A stretch of DNA of 64,000 nt from Phymatolithon calcareum. Taxonomy: Eukaryota; Rhodophyta; Florideophyceae; Hapalidiales. A model generated the notes under the pieces. It was given only the letters and a program-made list of their open reading frames with translations. It did not search any database and was not told where the DNA came from. This document shows positions 40,268 to 50,907 of the stretch, in pieces. The stretch is taken from the NCBI GenBank assembly GCA_977006965.1, contig OZ345357.1, positions 930,001-994,000 of the forward strand, given 5' to 3'. The position numbers and the translations under genes are program-made. Position 1 is the stretch's first letter. Each line of letters opens with the position of its first letter.

Positions 40268-41669
40268 GCTACTTGAGCTTGGGATTGTGACGAGAAATCC
40301 TACCATTCGTTGCGCAAGCGCCCCTCTAATAGTGCGTAAGCAAGGATCTGAAGGGTATAGATTCACCGTGGATCTTCGACCTGTGAATGTACAGAGAGAA
40401 CCCCAAGCATGGCCTATGCCTAACTTCGAAACCGTTGCGTCTGAGGTCGCAAGTGACAAATGCTACGCCAAAAAGGATCTTTGCCAAGGTTTCTGCCAAT
40501 TACCGCTAGACGAAAGCTCACAGGAATGTCAAAGCTTTATCACGCCTGATTGTGTTTTTACGCCAACGCGTGTTCTACAAGGCCAGACAAACGCTTCAGC
40601 GCATTTTCAAGCTACCATCCAAGAGCTTTGTATTTCAATTCGGGAGAAGCTCTTACAATGGATTGATGATCTTCTTTTTCATGCCACATCAGAGGATGAC
40701 CTTATTCACGTCCTTCAAATCTTTTTTGAGATTTGCTCAACCTATGGGCTAAAATTGAATGTCAAAAAATGTGAACTCTTCCTCACCAAAGTCAAGTGGT
40801 GCGGGAGAATCATTACCCCTGAAGGCATCACACTAGATCCTGAGCGCATGAACGCACTCCTTAAAATGAAGGCGCCTGTCACAGGCGGTGACCTTCAACA
40901 ATTTCTATGTGCGTCCAACTGGATGAGGTCTGCTGTACCTGAGTACAATAAGCTCACCAGCGAATTGGCTGGAACTCTTGAAGATGATTACAAAGAGGCT
41001 GGAAAAAGAACACGTCGAGCAGTCTCCAAAGTTCAATTACTTCCGATGTTTTGGAAGCAAGAGCAACAAAAGCAATTTGAGAAGCTCAAGCAAGCTCTTC
41101 ACTCAGTTGTGACGTTGGCTCATCCAAAAGACACTCATACAATGTGTCTATTTATTGACGCCTCGGATTCGCACTGGTCCGGCGTTCTCACACAGATTCC
41201 AAAGAATGAAATTGATCTGGGCTTCGAGGATCAACATCATGAACCCCTTTCATTCTTGTCAGGTTCTTTTCGCGGTTCGAGCGTCCGTTGGTCAACACCA
41301 GAGAAGGAAGCTTTTGCAATCGTGGAGTCTGTCTCACGTCTTGATTACATGCTTCAGCGACCAGAGGGATTTCACATGTTCACAGACCACAAGAATCTTG
41401 TCTTCATCTTTAACCCCGTGCTATCTAATCCTAAAATAACTAAGCACGTCGCCAACAAAGTGGGTACAGGTATACTATCACACATATCAATGGTGAAGAA
41501 AACGTATGGGCAGATTTGCTTTCCCGATGGGGCGCTTCGCCTCAAAGTGAGCCTGTCATTCATGGTTCTCTTTCAGCTTTATTTCAAGCTCCTCATGCTC
41601 CGGGATATGACCCAGATTTTCGTTGGCCTAAGATCTCGGATCTTCTTGAAATGCAAGAGACTTCTTTAA
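40248..41669 (+). pseudogene. gypsy-2 reverse transcriptase and RNase H
   Basis: RT motifs YRFTVDLRPVNVQ, CQGFCQLPLDE and QWIDDLLFHA; the catalytic box is I-D-D. RNase H has MCLFIDASDSHWSGVL and TPEKEAFAIVE. Near 41455-41475 a short deletion and frame change cut it; the last real codons are about HVANK. The true end (THINGEENVWADLLSRW) is in the next frame. Confidence 0.8.
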
Positions 41670-43120
41670 AAGAAGGAATTGAGGCTACGCCTTCTGAATC
41701 CGATTCAAATGGGCTTCGAATTAACAATTCGGGCTCTGTTTGGGTACCGTCCATTGCTGTACGAATGCAGATCAGGTTGTGCATCATTGGGCACACAGGA
41801 AGAGGAGGACACAGAGGCGCAGCATATACCTTTGGAAACATACGTGAGCACTTTCACTGGCAGTCGATGAAGGAAGACATTGTAACATTTTGCAACACCT
41901 GCCTCCACTGTGTTTCCACAATTGGTGGAACTCGAGTTCCCAGACCGATGGGGCATGCCCTTCATTCAGATACACCAAACGATCTGATTCATTTTGATTT
42001 CCTTTATATGGGAATTTGTACCCAAGGAACTCCCTATGTTTTGATCCTCAAAGATGATGCTTCATGCTTTAATTGGCTCGAACCGTGCGCAGCTGCCGAC
42101 GCCGAGCACGTTGTGGAAGCACTCTTGCGTTGGTTTGCATCTTTTGGTGTTGTTCAGAACTGGACCTCTGATCAAGGATCCCACTTTAAAAATTCTGTCA
42201 TGAAGGCATTGAACAGAGCCCTCCATGCACATCACAGTTTCACAACACCGAGCTGTCCGCAGTCTAACGGAACTGTGGAGTCGGTATGCAAAGAGGTTCT
42301 TCGCGTTGCCCGGGCGTTGTTGTCTGAATTTCGAATGAAAGACACCGAATGGCCAGCAGTGATTCGCATTATTCAAAGCTTACTCAATCATTCAAAGCGT
42401 GCATCACTGATGAATCGAGTTCCAATCACCGTTTTCACTGGTTTGCCCGGAGACAACCCTCTTCGAACCATTTGCAGTCCTCACACAACGCCACCGAAGA
42501 CGATTGAGTTTATTAAGGCTCAAAAACTTCTCAAGATCGACAGGCTGGCCAAAGTGGTCGACAACATGCATAGAGACATTGCTCAAAATCGCACAAGGCG
42601 AAGGGAGCAGGCTGTAAAAGCTCACAACCAGAAAACTCACATTCATGACGCAAACTTTGAGCTCGAAGAATTCGACTTGGTCGCCCAAAAAGTCGCAAAG
42701 GATGAACACAAGCTACGCTTAAAATGGCGTGGCCCAAGACGCATTAGCCACATTGTGTCCCAATACATCTACGAAGTTGAGGATCTTATCACTGGGAAAT
42801 GTACTCTGATCCATGCTAACCGTTTGAAGTTCTATGCTGACTCAAAGCTGGACTTATCTGAAACGTTGTTGGATACCATTGATCACAACAACCCACTCTT
42901 TAACACCGTCTCGAAGCTTCTCGATATTCGCTTTAAGCATGCTTCCGAAGCTTACGAGGTTAAGACAAAGTGGCGCGGATTTGATTACGAAGAACCAGGA
43001 TGGGAACCTCTTGCGAACCTACACGAAGATATTCCCGATATGCTAAACAAGTTTTTATCCAAGCACCATGACCAAGATTTAGTTCAAGCTGCTAAGGACT
43101 CTCTGACGGTCGTCTCTTGA
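41516..43120 (+). CDS. gypsy-2 integrase with chromodomain
   Basis: Begins within the end of RNase H (LLSRW), then zinc region (GHTGRGGHRG … CNTCLHC). Core: IHFDFLYMG, WTSDQGSHFKN, SNGTVESVCKE (D, D, E). C-terminal chromodomain YEVKTKWRGFDYEEPGWEPL. Frame intact to the stop 5 bp before the 3' LTR. Closely similar in layout to the gypsy-1 protein at the window start. Confidence 0.85.
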   Translation: MLSRWGASPQSEPVIHGSLSALFQAPHAPGYDPDFRWPKISDLLEMQETSLKEGIEATPSESDSNGLRINNSGSVWVPSIAVRMQIRLCIIGHTGRGGHRGAAYTFGNIREHFHWQSMKEDIVTFCNTCLHCVSTIGGTRVPRPMGHALHSDTPNDLIHFDFLYMGICTQGTPYVLILKDDASCFNWLEPCAAADAEHVVEALLRWFASFGVVQNWTSDQGSHFKNSVMKALNRALHAHHSFTTPSCPQSNGTVESVCKEVLRVARALLSEFRMKDTEWPAVIRIIQSLLNHSKRASLMNRVPITVFTGLPGDNPLRTICSPHTTPPKTIEFIKAQKLLKIDRLAKVVDNMHRDIAQNRTRRREQAVKAHNQKTHIHDANFELEEFDLVAQKVAKDEHKLRLKWRGPRRISHIVSQYIYEVEDLITGKCTLIHANRLKFYADSKLDLSETLLDTIDHNNPLFNTVSKLLDIRFKHASEAYEVKTKWRGFDYEEPGWEPLANLHEDIPDMLNKFLSKHHDQDLVQAAKDSLTVVS

Positions 43121-43125
43121 AAGAC

Positions 43126-43443
43126 TGTTGCACCTGATCTGGACACACCCAGATCAGTGCATTACGCGTATGCATGTAGCACGATAATTGTGTCTTGTGC
43201 ATATGCAATGATACCGGATACGGATTATCAATTCCATGTTCATCTCAATAGGGATTTCGGTGCGCCTTTCTGTGCACCCCTAATTTGTGTTGCCCAATTT
43301 GGATTGACATGCAAGCAAGTAGATACCCTTGTGTGTCCCACAAAATAGTATATAAGATAGTTTGTTGCTACAGCAAAAATAAAATAGGCAGAGTTGATTC
43401 ACTCCAGAAGCTGAATGTTCTCTCGCTGCTATCCACAGCAATA
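43126..43443 (+). repeat. 3' LTR of gypsy-2
   Basis: Near-identical to 38004-38321. The polypurine tract before it is weak (TTGAAAGAC). Confidence 0.88.
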
Positions 43444-43690
43444 AGCAGTTCTCTTGCGGCCATGATCCGATGCGAAGGAAGCGAAAAGCAAAACAGTGCA
43501 TTCAAGCGGGGCAAAAACTCACGCAATTTGAACGCCAGCTATACTGTTAGAGTCTGTACTATATCCACTATCCCATGCACTGGGCCTCGGTGCTACCGGG
43601 ATCGTAGCGGATGTTATACTTTTCACCAACCCGAATTCCTGTGTCCCGGCTGTTACATGGATTCTTAGTTAATACCCATAACTACAAAAT
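43444..43690 (+). repeat. Dispersed repeat X, right part (copy 1)
   Basis: Matches 52241-52446 then 54337-54360, including GTGTCCCGGCTGTTACATGG, which is the empty form of the MITE-C site. Confidence 0.7.
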
Positions 43691-44135
43691 ATAATTAGAA
43701 GAGGGCTCCACCCGCTGACCGCACATTACCGACAGAGCTTTGTTGCGTTCAACAAAGGTCTGAAGTTCTGGCACTTAGCGGAGATCGAGATAAGATTACG
43801 TTATTGCAAAATGTCAACGTTGACGGACGTTACGGGGCACTGCAGGCAACGCAAAAGCCCCAAATATGCGACTTTGTATCAGTGCCTCGCTTCAAGAACT
43901 CTCTATTGACGAGGCGCCGAGGAAAGAACGCTTAACTTTGGTCCTAGAAGACGATTTCGGCGGCAAGTTGGAATGAGAAAGACGTTCGTTTCAAAAAGCT
44001 ATAGCAATGAAGGGAACAATGTTCTTCAGTTACATGGATTTCTTTTGACCACCACCTTGAAGAGCTCCGGTAGGGTCAGCAGACTTGTCATTGCGCTGCA
44101 TTCCTTCTCCAATGTTGTTTCGCAAAAGCTATATT
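43691..44135. other. No gene supported
   Basis: Between repeat X and hAT copy 2; nothing recognised. Confidence 0.4.
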
Positions 44136-45355
44136 CAGGGGTTGCGCCAATTCCATTGCTATCAATTTAATTGCAATTTTCCCAATTCCACCCAAATTGG
44201 TTCTTCGAACTGGATTGCAATTCGAATTGGTCGCACCTAATACTGTTGATCGAAGTAGATGAACATTGCACCAGGTGAATGTTTTGGGGGGGAGGGGGGA
44301 GTTGAGCAGAATGTTGAGGGAATCAACGTACTCACCTCACGTTCAGTACGTGGTCTTTGCTCTAATAATACGCAGAGTACGTAGATGAACATTAGGCACA
44401 GCACATTAATCGGATGCAAGAATCAACGTACTTACCCTATGTCCAGTACGTGGTCTTTGTTCTAGTAATACCCAGAGTACGTTCTGCATGCCATCAAAAC
44501 ATCTCTGAAACTTGGGCCATGGCTACTTCTTGCTTTGTTAAATAAAGGCGAGATTGAGCCGTTGGACTCCAAACGGTTTCAACAATGGGCCTATTCATGT
44601 GCTATCATCTGCTTAGCTGTATCGATCAATTTACCAGCCAGATACAGAACAAATGCTTGAATGTCTTTAGCTACGATTAGAGTCCAGCAGTCACGATGGT
44701 TCAATCTCAACTATAAAAGGGATAGCATTAGATCTCTTGATTTGAAACCTATCAGCCTTCTCCGAAATTCTCACGCATTCCGCTTCACAGTCGAGTCCAA
44801 CCCACCTATCAGACTTCGTTCAACGTTCCAGCACATTCCGCTCTACTAGCAATGACACTACCTTCACCGAAACCAAAGCCGAAACAAGTTGTGCAGCTGC
44901 TTATGAAGCTCATTCGAGAACAAACCCGTGATATACACTCGCGTCAAGTAGGCCTAACTCGACGGTTGTGCCATTTTGCGTCTATCTCTGCTCAAAGGGT
45001 GATCAGTGTACCGGAGAAAGTGAGTTTTTCTTCGAAAAGGGTACTGGGTTCTCCAACCCGTACAATCATCTCAAGCATTGCATTGGAGGTGGAAGCGAAG
45101 AACATTTGCTAGAGATATACAGAGCCGTTCTTGCCGAGAAGTTGAGATCCGGGTCGTCGTTCACAGTTCAATCGTCAATGGTGATGAAGCTCACGGAACG
45201 TGAAAAGGCGATGAACAGCTATCTTAGTATTGATGTCTATATTGTGGGAAGCCTTCCAATTGCAATGCGAATTGCTGCAAAAAAAACTGAACAATTAAAT
45301 TGATAAATTTCACCCAGGACTGCAATCGCAAACAATGGAATTGGCGCAACCCCTG
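44136..45355 (+). mobile_element. hAT deletion derivative, copy 2
   Basis: CAGGGGTTGCGCC … GGCGCAACCCCTG, flanked by a perfect 8-bp duplication GCTATATT (44128-44135, 45356-45363). It has the leader ORF, N-terminal ORF (44852-45112) and BED-like frame (44968-45303), but loses the C-terminal dimerisation part: AGCTATCTT joins directly to AGTATTGAT. A 1220-bp subtype. Confidence 0.92.
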
Positions 45356-45363
45356 GCTATATT

Positions 45364-46001
45364 TGGACTGTTGTCGGTAGCCCCGTTTCCCCCTACTCAC
45401 ATATCCGTTGTTTCGAAATCAGGATTGGCATTCATTCATTCATTTTGCCTTTTCCCCTAATGGGACAAGTACAGATTCAAGGGCCTAAGTTACTTCCATT
45501 GTTTACTCAGGGTTGGAGTCTATATGTGCGCATTGTGCAGAGCATGTTCCGATAAGTGAGAAGATTGAAGTATTTTGCAAATATGGCGACTCCTTTCCTA
45601 AACGGACTCCTGCATGTTTTAAGCTGTATTTTTGTCCTGAAATTATCAGCCACTTCATTCAGTCGAGAACTTGCCTCCCCCAACGTCAGTTTTTGGATTC
45701 AAAAAACTCCCGCACCCAAGATCGCTTTTTGTCCTTGTGCGCTGCATATTTCGAGAGGCACTATTTTCTTCTGTGCTGTAGGAGTAAAGAGGCAAACCGC
45801 GTATGAAACTTTTAGTTGCTTCCTATATGGAGGCAATACTGTAGTAGTAGCCTGTTGCAGACAATTACGCCTCTACGTTGGACACTAACACATATGCTTG
45901 CTGTCTTCCTTCCACGATATTGCGTCGTGCAAGATTTACCACGCACACTATGAATACCATAATTTCTGGGCATGTTCCAAGCATAGCTGGTAGATACATG
46001 T
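45364..46001. other. No gene supported
   Basis: Short overlapping ORFs only; the ~60-bp relative of 33910-33965 lies near 45850-45925. Confidence 0.4.
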
Positions 46002-46506
46002 CAAAGCATTGGAATTATTTATTTATTTTTAATCTTTTCTCGGCACATTGTCGAGAATAAATACCATGCTGTTGAACGCAGAAGCAATAAATTATTGTAT
46101 TCAAGTTCAGTGAGGAATAAATAACTGGTTATTCCCTGAACTGCTGGATCCCTCTAGCTCTTGGCTGCTACCAAACGGTTCTCGCCTGGTCCACAGTTCT
46201 CGTTGTACTGTGTTGATCGCCATGATTTTCACAATCCTGGGGGAACTCTTCAATAAACGGATCGAAAAAATGAGGAGTCCGCAACCGACACGTCATGCGC
46301 TATCGATGACCAACATGTCACATTACTCTTCAAGAATACGTAGACTCAGTCGAGCGTTATCTAGTGAATAATGCTTCCAAATAAATACAATAATTGTGGC
46401 AACCACGACGATCTCAATAAATACAATAAATATGCGCGACTCAGGGATAAATTATTAGAACAATAATTTTTAAATTACAATAGCAGTTATTTTTTCCAAT
46501 GCTTTG
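46002..46506. repeat. MITE-A
   Basis: 505 bp, termini CAAAGCATTGGAA / TTCCAATGCTTTG, AT-rich with repeated AATAAATA. Flanks ATACATGT and TTCCATGT match at 6 of 8, an aged 8-bp duplication. Same family as 59368-59663. Confidence 0.75.
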
Positions 46507-47293
46507 TTCCATGTCTACCTATGGTAGTGTTTAGCAGCAGCATAAAAAACGGTTGTGTGCACACTCACCATCTGGGGGAGAGAAGAGCAACCAGAGCCAG
46601 AGTAACCACAGTAACAATTTCTGTAGGATGGCCCTGAAGGAGAAATGTTGTGGTTGTAATCAGGAAGGTCGTGTTCAATCGGATTCTTTCCAGTTTATTG
46701 AACAAGGCGACGCTTGTCTTCCTTAAGTACTAATTTCTACCCACTCGGAACGTACTCTACAATAGTACAGTTACCGGGACATTATTGCCTGGGTATCCTC
46801 ATTAGGGACCCAGGAAATATCCATGCTCGATTAGGGCTCAACACTGTACACGACTCAATATAGGTTTCGTGTCTCCCGATTTCGGAGCTCGAGATAAGCA
46901 TGTGGTCAACGTAATCCATATGGTTGAGAGGAAGTAATTGCCGGCGCTCGGAACACATATCTGTTCCATTTCGTGAAGCGCTTGCATCACTTCACGACAA
47001 GAAATAATTCTAGGCTATCAAGGTGGCTATCGTTTTGTCAAGTTCGTACCATGTTGCGAGACTCATCTACACAATCGAGGGCTGTAATGGTTTGGGATCA
47101 AAGTCGACCCCAAAAAGGCATTGGCCCTCCTGTCGTGTGACCAGGGCTGTAAACAATATGATTACCCGGTATTGCACTTCAGGGCACAATACGCAATAAA
47201 ATCATTTCAGCAATCCCTCTTGCAATATTGATTGCAACCATGAAGACGCTGCAAGAACTAGTGCAGTTGAAGACTTTGATGATGATGTTTGCT
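46507..47293. other. No gene supported
   Basis: No recognised feature. Confidence 0.4.
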
Positions 47294-47513
47294 TTATTCC
47301 ACTAATCGGTTAGCATGTCTAGAAGGCTTCATTTGATTCCACTTTCTGAGGTCAGAAGCGTTTGTCATACACGATTTGACATCTTTGTTTGGAATATCGC
47401 CAAGGAAAGAGGAGTATGATCTGGGTGCGCATTGTAGCATTGTCTTGCGGACGAGCCTCTTCTCATCTATGCCTAAAACATATCCTAACCATCCCCAGCG
47501 ACGGTCCTTAATC
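47294..47513 (-). pseudogene. LINE tail, inverted relative to its other half
   Basis: The minus strand reads RRWGWLGYVLGIDEKRLVRK … NQMKPSRHANRLVE, the conserved segment after the RT. It begins at the hAT copy 3 border (TCCTTAAT). Confidence 0.65.
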
Positions 47514-48233
47514 AGGGGTTGCGCCAATTCCATTGCTATCAATTTAATTGCAATTTTCCCAATTCCACCCAAATTGGTTCTTCGAACTGAATTGCAATTC
47601 GAAATGGTCGCACCTAATACTGAGGATCGTAGTAGATGAACATTGGACCACGGTAATGTTATGGCGGGGGGGGGGGGGGGGCGTAAAGCAGAATGTTGAG
47701 GGAATCAACGTACGCACCTCATGTTCAGTACGTGGTCTTTGTTCTAATAATACCCAGAGTACGCAGATGAACATTAGACAGAGCACATTAATCGAATGCA
47801 GGAACTAACGTATTCCCCGTATGTTCAGCACATGGTCTTTGTTCTAGTAATACCCAGAGTACGTTCTGCATGCCATCAAAACATCTATGACACTTGGGCC
47901 ATGGCTACTTCTTGCTTTGTTGAATAAAGACGAGATTGAGCCGTTGGACTCCAAACGGTTTCAACAATGGGCCTATTCATGTGCTATCATCTACTCAGCT
48001 GTATCGATCAATTTACCAGCCAGATACAGAACAACGGCTTGAATGTCTTTAGCTACGATTAGAGTCCAGCAGTCACGATGGTTCAATCTCAACTATAAAA
48101 GGGATAGCATTAGATCTCTTGATTTGAAACCTATCAGCCTTCTCCGAAATTCTCACGCATTCCGCTTCACAGTCGAGTCCAACCCACCTATCAGACTTCG
48201 TTCAACGTTCCAGCACATTCCGCTCTACTAGCA

Positions 48234-48820
48234 ATGACACTACCTTCACCGAAACCAAAGCCGAAACAAGTTGTGCAGCTGCTTATGAAGCTCATTCGAG
48301 AACAAACCCGTGATATACACTCGCGTCAAGTAGGCCTAACTCGACGGTTGTGCCATTTTGCATCTATCTCTGCTCAAAAGGTGATCAGTGTTCTGGAGGA
48401 AGTGAGTTTTTCTTCGAAAAGGGTACTGGGTTCTCCAACCCGTACAATCATCTCAAGCATTGCATTGGAAGTGGAAGCGAAGAACATTTGCTAGAGATAT
48501 ACAGAGCCGTTCTTGCCGAGAAGTTGAGATCCGGGTCGTCGTTCACAGTTCAATCGTCAATGGTGATGAAGCTCACGGAACGTGAAAAGGCGATGAACAG
48601 CTATCTTCGGTTCATCATTTTCAAGTATCTACCAATTGGATTTGTAGAGGACCGCGAAGTTCGTGCATTCTCTAAGCATGACGCTGCGTTCTGCCATGAT
48701 ACTTTCGAGAAGGTGAACACCGGAAGCGCGGGATCGAAGGAATACATTAACACTCAATTTATACTGGGGCCGTTGCTGAGGTGGAGCGACTTTGGTCTGT
48801 GGCGAAGTATATTCTACTAG
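48234..48820 (+). pseudogene. hAT transposase N-terminal part with BED zinc finger
   Basis: ATG 48234 (MTLPSPKPKPKQVVQLLMKL) passes into a second frame from about 48314 (CIYLCSKGDQC … NPYNHLKHCIG, BED-type C/C/H/C). The same frame change exists in all three copies, so it may be an intron or an old shift. No catalytic domain follows; the frame ends at 48820. Confidence 0.7.
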
Positions 48821-48996
48821 ACCATAGGAAGGGAACATCTCGTATTGTCTTTGAGGCGATGCTTTTTCTGAAAGTCAACCGCTCCTACTGGGATGAGCAA
48901 ACCGTGAAGCAGGCTATGTCTATGGTTGCCAACCAACGTGTCGAGAGGGCTATCGAAGAAGATGAAGATTACATGCAGCTAGATGAACTTGCTTGA
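48781..48996 (+). pseudogene. hAT C-terminal dimerisation domain fragment
   Basis: EVERLWSVAKYILLDHRKGT … WDEQTVKQAM matches the hATC motif. It is joined out of frame to the N-terminal part, marking the internal deletion point. Confidence 0.75.
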
Positions 48997-49130
48997 ATAA
49001 AGTATTGATATCTATATTGTGGGAAGCCTTCAAATTGCAATGCGAATTGCTGCAAACAAAACTGAGCAATTAAATTGATAAATTTCACCCGGGACTGCAA
49101 TCGCAAACAATAGAATTGGCGCAACCCCTG

Positions 49131-50215
49131 TCCGTGTACCACAAGTGAATCGTATCGATGTACGGTTCAGTCAAGTTCATCAACCCGCGAACGTCGTAAT
49201 TAGCGGTCCGCGGCTTACCATCTTGAAAACCAGCGACAAAATGCCCTTTCTCTTGCGTACTCTGGCTGCAGCGAGAAAGTGCCCACCCTCTAGATACAAG
49301 GCATGGAACAAGAAGGGGAACACAAAGGGCCATATACTACACAATTGGGCACAGAAATGGGGCTGGCAGATTTCTATACCGGGTGGACCAATATTCCACA
49401 GCCACGTCGGCTCAAGCGAGATCGATCTTATCATATGTAAGGGAAGAACCGCACAGTCCGTATACTTGGCGCAGGGTGAATGGATTGGCGCGAGCGATCA
49501 CATACCAGTACTCGGCAGAGTTTCAGGAAAATATTCCCAGAGCGCTGAGGAGTATAGACCACCATTGAGCGCACGGAAAAACACTAAGCTTCAAGAAAAA
49601 GCAATCTCCGAGTGCAAGTCAAGATTACCGTCAGCCGTTGAAGACATATATGAAGCGGATACAACAGAAGCGTACCAGAATGCATACAAGAGGGCCCGTG
49701 ATATCATCAACCAACCATGGATACACGGAAGATCAAGAAATTCAAGAAGATTTAAAGAATTCTGGTCCAAAGAGCTTGACAAACTTTCCAAGGTGCGAAC
49801 GAAAGCCTACAGGAAGGCATGGAGAACGGACTCGGTCGTCGACTGGCAAGCACATAGAGATCTCGATAGAAAGGTGAAGAAGTTGACCAGGGCAAACAGA
49901 CGAGCAAGCTTTAAGAAATTCACAGGAGAGCTGTCAGCGTCAACACCAACAGAATTTGCGAAGAGGATGAAAAATCTAATTCTAATGAAGAAGAAGAGAT
50001 CCCAGACGAATTGCTGCGAAGGGAGGCTGCTGGATCCGGCTGAATTGGCAGCTCACCTGACGGAAGAGCTGAAAGACCCCCAAGGCGCAGCCATACAGCC
50101 GAGGAAATTCCAGCACACACGTGCACTAAAACGAGAACTAAAGAGAGCCCTAAGACGTGCCCAAGGCGAAAAGCAGCTGGCCCAGATGGAATTTTTTCTG
50201 AAGCATTGCTACTAA
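49131..50215 (+). pseudogene. LINE endonuclease C-terminus and linker to RT
   Basis: The 356-aa frame shows SSEIDLI followed by GASDHIPVLG, the S-D-H box of APE-type endonucleases that nick the target DNA. A basic helical linker follows (RRFKEFWSKELDKLSKVRTK). It starts at hAT copy 3. Its 5' continuation is at 37063-37185 on the minus strand. Confidence 0.75.
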
Positions 50216-50904
50216 CTCCATAGCATAGCTACTGTTTCCTACTGGCAACTATCACGAAAGCCGGACAAGTCGGTTGTTGGCCTGAGGACTGGAATCACGC
50301 TCTGGTGGTCCCAATATTCAAGAAAGGAGACCCAAGCTCACCGAAAAGCTACAGACCGATTTCCCTGTTGTCGCACGCTCGCAAAATATTCGAATAAACG
50401 GTGGATAATCTGATCCGGAAGGAATATTCCTTCAACAGATCACAAATGGGATTCAAACCTCGAAAAGGCACAGAAAGAGCCCTCCTCCGTTGTACAGCTG
50501 CCTTAAAACAAGGAAGAAAGGCGAAAGCCATACTTGACTTGAAGTAAGCGTACGATCGGGTACCACGAGAGGAGTTAATGCGAGAAATTGATCTCAGATT
50601 ATCAACAAACGTGGCATCGTTGGCTTCGCTCTTGCTATAGAAGACCCTCTTCACGGTTATGAATGACGCAAGAAAAACACGTGGTATAAGCGAGCGTGGA
50701 GTCCCCCAGGGATCCCCCATTGGCCCCACACTATTCAATACTCTGATGGACACTTTGACAGAAAGGATAACGGCCCTGAGCTTCAACGATTCTAATGCGA
50801 GTCTTCGCTTGAATATTTTTGCGGACGACGTCATATTAATGGCGAGGAATGAAGAAGAGCTCCGGGAAATGCTCAACGAATACTCCGAATGGGCGCATGC
50901 CTAA
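50216..50904 (+). pseudogene. LINE reverse transcriptase core, broken
   Basis: Several frames with stops (near 50396, 50546, 50638): SYRPISLLSHARKIFE, GFKPRKGTERALLRC, GVPQGSPIGPTLFNTLMDTL and FADDVILMARN with the catalytic DD. Typical non-LTR RT order. Confidence 0.8.
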
Positions 50905-50907
50905 CTA

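Larger units (their letters stand above)
38004..43443 (+). mobile_element. Ty3/gypsy retrotransposon gypsy-2, 5.4 kb
   Basis: LTRs 38004-38321 and 43126-43443 (318 bp each; only a few differences seen), target duplication AGCAG (37999-38003, 43444-43448). The paralogous repeat at 52231-52245 has the uninterrupted site GAAAAGCAGTTCTC. Domain order gag, protease, RT, RNase H, integrase, chromodomain is that of Ty3/gypsy. Several single-base frameshifts mean it is probably not autonomous. Confidence 0.93.
47514..49130 (+). mobile_element. hAT deletion derivative, copy 3
   Basis: 1617 bp with the same termini as the other copies. A run of 16 G at 47666-47681 and two direct ~115-bp repeats around TTCAGTACGTGGTCTTTG lie near the 5' end. 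Flanks TCCTTAAT and TCCGTGTA differ from each other but are the reverse complements of copy 1 flanks ATTAAGGA and TACACGGA. Confidence 0.9.

Noticed and set aside
41593-42737. Several minus-strand ORFs of 60-105 codons
   Set aside because: Shadows of the gypsy-2 integrase.
47514-49130. hAT copy 3 as an element lacking a target duplication
   Set aside because: Its flanks match copy 1 crosswise, so the duplication was exchanged rather than absent.
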